A model generated the notes under the pieces. That model was not told the DNA's origin. It saw only the letters and a program-made list of their open reading frames with translations, and did not search any database. A stretch of DNA of 5,355 nucleotides. Source: Chloroflexi bacterium RBG_19FT_COMBO_55_16 (GTDB lineage Bacteria; Chloroflexota; Anaerolineae; Anaerolineales; UBA4823). Location: assembly GCA_001795335.1 (NCBI GenBank), contig MGOK01000093.1, forward strand, positions 2,529-7,883, read 5' to 3'. This document shows, piece after piece, positions 4,363-5,355 of the stretch. The position numbers and the translations under genes were made by a program. Position 1 is the first letter of the stretch. Every line of letters starts with the position of its first letter.

Positions 4363-5229
4363 ATGAAACTTACGATATCTCTTGCACAGATCAACACCAA
4401 ATTGGGTGATGTAGAAGCCAACCTGGAGAAGCACCTGGCTTTAGCTCAGGAAGCGCGCACTGCCGGCGCCGACCTGCTGGTCTTCCCCGAACTATCCCTG
4501 ACTGGCTATGTGCTGCAGGACCTGGCTTCGACCGTCGCCCACCCACCCTCGGCGGATGACCCGGTCTTCCGGCACCTGCTGGAGGTCAGCCACGACCTGG
4601 ACCTGGTCGTCGGATTTGTCGACGAGGACCGCCGACACCGCTTCTTCATTGCTTCAGCTTACCTCTCGCAAGGAAAAGTGGTGCATGTCCACCACAAGGT
4701 CTATCTGCCGACGTATGGTTTGTTCGATGAAGGACGCTTCTTTGCCTGGGGAGACGCCATCCGCGCCTTCGACACTCGCTTTGGCCGGGCCGGCATCCTG
4801 ATCTGTGAAGACTTCTGGCATGCCTCGCCGCCCTATCTGTTATGGTTGGATGGCGCCGACTTATTCCTGTTCGCCTCCGCTTCGCCAGGCCGCGGCCTGA
4901 CTGCCGAGCCCCAGTTGGAATCGGCGCGCTGGGTGGAACACATCAACCGGGCCTACGCCAGCCTGTTCACCACATTCGTCGCCCACACCAACCGGGTCGG
5001 CTACGAAGATGGGCTCAACTTCTGGGGGGGCTCTACGCTATTCGATCCCAACGGCGACCTGGTTGCCAAGGGGCCGTACCACGAAGAGGGTCTGACCCTG
5101 GCGGAGATCGACCTTAACCAGTTACACCGCACGCGGGCTCGCTTGCCCTTGCTGCGCGACGAGCGGACAGCGTTGGCGATGAGGGAGCTAACCAGAATAT
5201 TAGCGGAAAAGGGAGAAGTGAACAGGTGA
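4363..5229 (+). CDS. carbon-nitrogen hydrolase, NadE-type glutaminase (nitrilase superfamily)
   Basis: The product has 288 residues and a complete nitrilase-superfamily triad: E43 in FPELSLTGY, K112 in HHKVYLPTYGLFDEGRFF and C148 in ILICEDFWH. The stretch K-x-x-L-P-x-Y-G-x-F-D-E-x-R-x-F matches the N-terminal glutaminase domain of glutamine-dependent NAD synthetase, which releases ammonia from glutamine to amidate nicotinic acid adenine dinucleotide. The C-terminal ATP-dependent synthetase domain (SGGxDS loop) is absent, so this is a stand-alone amidase of cytoplasmic type, with no signal peptide. A separate NadE partner could lie beyond the window. Substrates such as omega-amides cannot be excluded. 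The ATG at 4363 matches the family start (MKLTISLAQINTKLGD). The frame is open upstream to 4063, but only as an out-of-frame overlap with the Lgt-like gene. No Shine-Dalgarno sequence precedes the ATG. It starts 65 nt after the previous stop, beyond the hairpin. Confidence 0.85.
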   Translation: MKLTISLAQINTKLGDVEANLEKHLALAQEARTAGADLLVFPELSLTGYVLQDLASTVAHPPSADDPVFRHLLEVSHDLDLVVGFVDEDRRHRFFIASAYLSQGKVVHVHHKVYLPTYGLFDEGRFFAWGDAIRAFDTRFGRAGILICEDFWHASPPYLLWLDGADLFLFASASPGRGLTAEPQLESARWVEHINRAYASLFTTFVAHTNRVGYEDGLNFWGGSTLFDPNGDLVAKGPYHEEGLTLAEIDLNQLHRTRARLPLLRDERTALAMRELTRILAEKGEVNR

Positions 5230-5355
5230 ACGGGGTAACATTGTGGAGCTGGAGGCACTGCCTTATAAGCAGAGATGGTTTCTACATTTAAGTAAGGCTA
5301 TACGCTGACTGTTTATCGCTGACGGCTATCTCCGTCGGCGACGTAGTGCCTCAAA
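5230..5355. other. non-coding tail with inverted repeats
   Basis: No convincing gene starts here; the longest candidate is a 21-codon GTG frame. A 10-bp stem is formed by 5316-5325 (TCGCTGACGG) and 5332-5341 (CCGTCGGCGA), with one G-U pair and a CTATCT loop. CGCTGAC occurs twice as a direct repeat (5303-5309 and 5317-5323). An outer 8-bp inverted pair, GAGGCACT at 5252-5259 and AGTGCCTC at 5345-5352, encloses these elements in about 101 bp. This looks like a small repeat element or a structured untranslated region cut by the window edge. Confidence 0.5.

Noticed and set aside
5243..5308. A 21-codon GTG frame downstream of the amidase
   Set aside because: It has no family resemblance, runs into the repeat structures, and cannot be told from chance.

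Overview
The window holds six genes (one partial) in two divergent groups around a 98-bp promoter region at 3429-3526. The base composition looks moderately GC-rich. The gene set suggests a free-living bacterium of the Chloroflexota, probably Anaerolineae. Pointers are the short palindromic repeats, an NfeD/slipin pair beside RNA-processing genes, and a stand-alone NadE-type amidase. This placement is inference from style and is not proven.

Minus strand, read from 3428 down to 1: nfeD-like (2832-3428), QmcA-type slipin (1913-2809), RimI-like acetyltransferase (1445-1912), ribonuclease D (291-1418), then a 135-bp gap with a dispersed-type palindrome (182-254), then the first 51 codons of a beta-CASP metallo-beta-lactamase RNase (1-155). 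The first four genes are separated by 22, 0 and 26 nt and look like one transcription unit. It combines a membrane quality-control pair (NfeD and SPFH protein) with ribosome modification (RimI) and RNA trimming (RNase D). A sigma70-like promoter and a perfect 8-bp inverted repeat lie ahead of nfeD.

Plus strand: a divergent Lgt-fold membrane protein (3527-4297), whose GTG start sits where its predicted promoter would begin transcription. A GGGATAR heptamer repeat with a long hairpin follows (4277-4335). Next is a carbon-nitrogen hydrolase with an intact Glu-Lys-Cys triad and the signature of the glutaminase half of NAD synthetase (4363-5229). The last 126 bp hold no convincing gene but carry hairpins and short repeats.

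No defence system, CRISPR array, transposase, tRNA or rRNA is visible. The least ordinary points are the Lgt-like protein that seems to lack catalytic residues, the possible leaderless starts, the repeat-encoded C-terminus, and the structured intergenic repeats.
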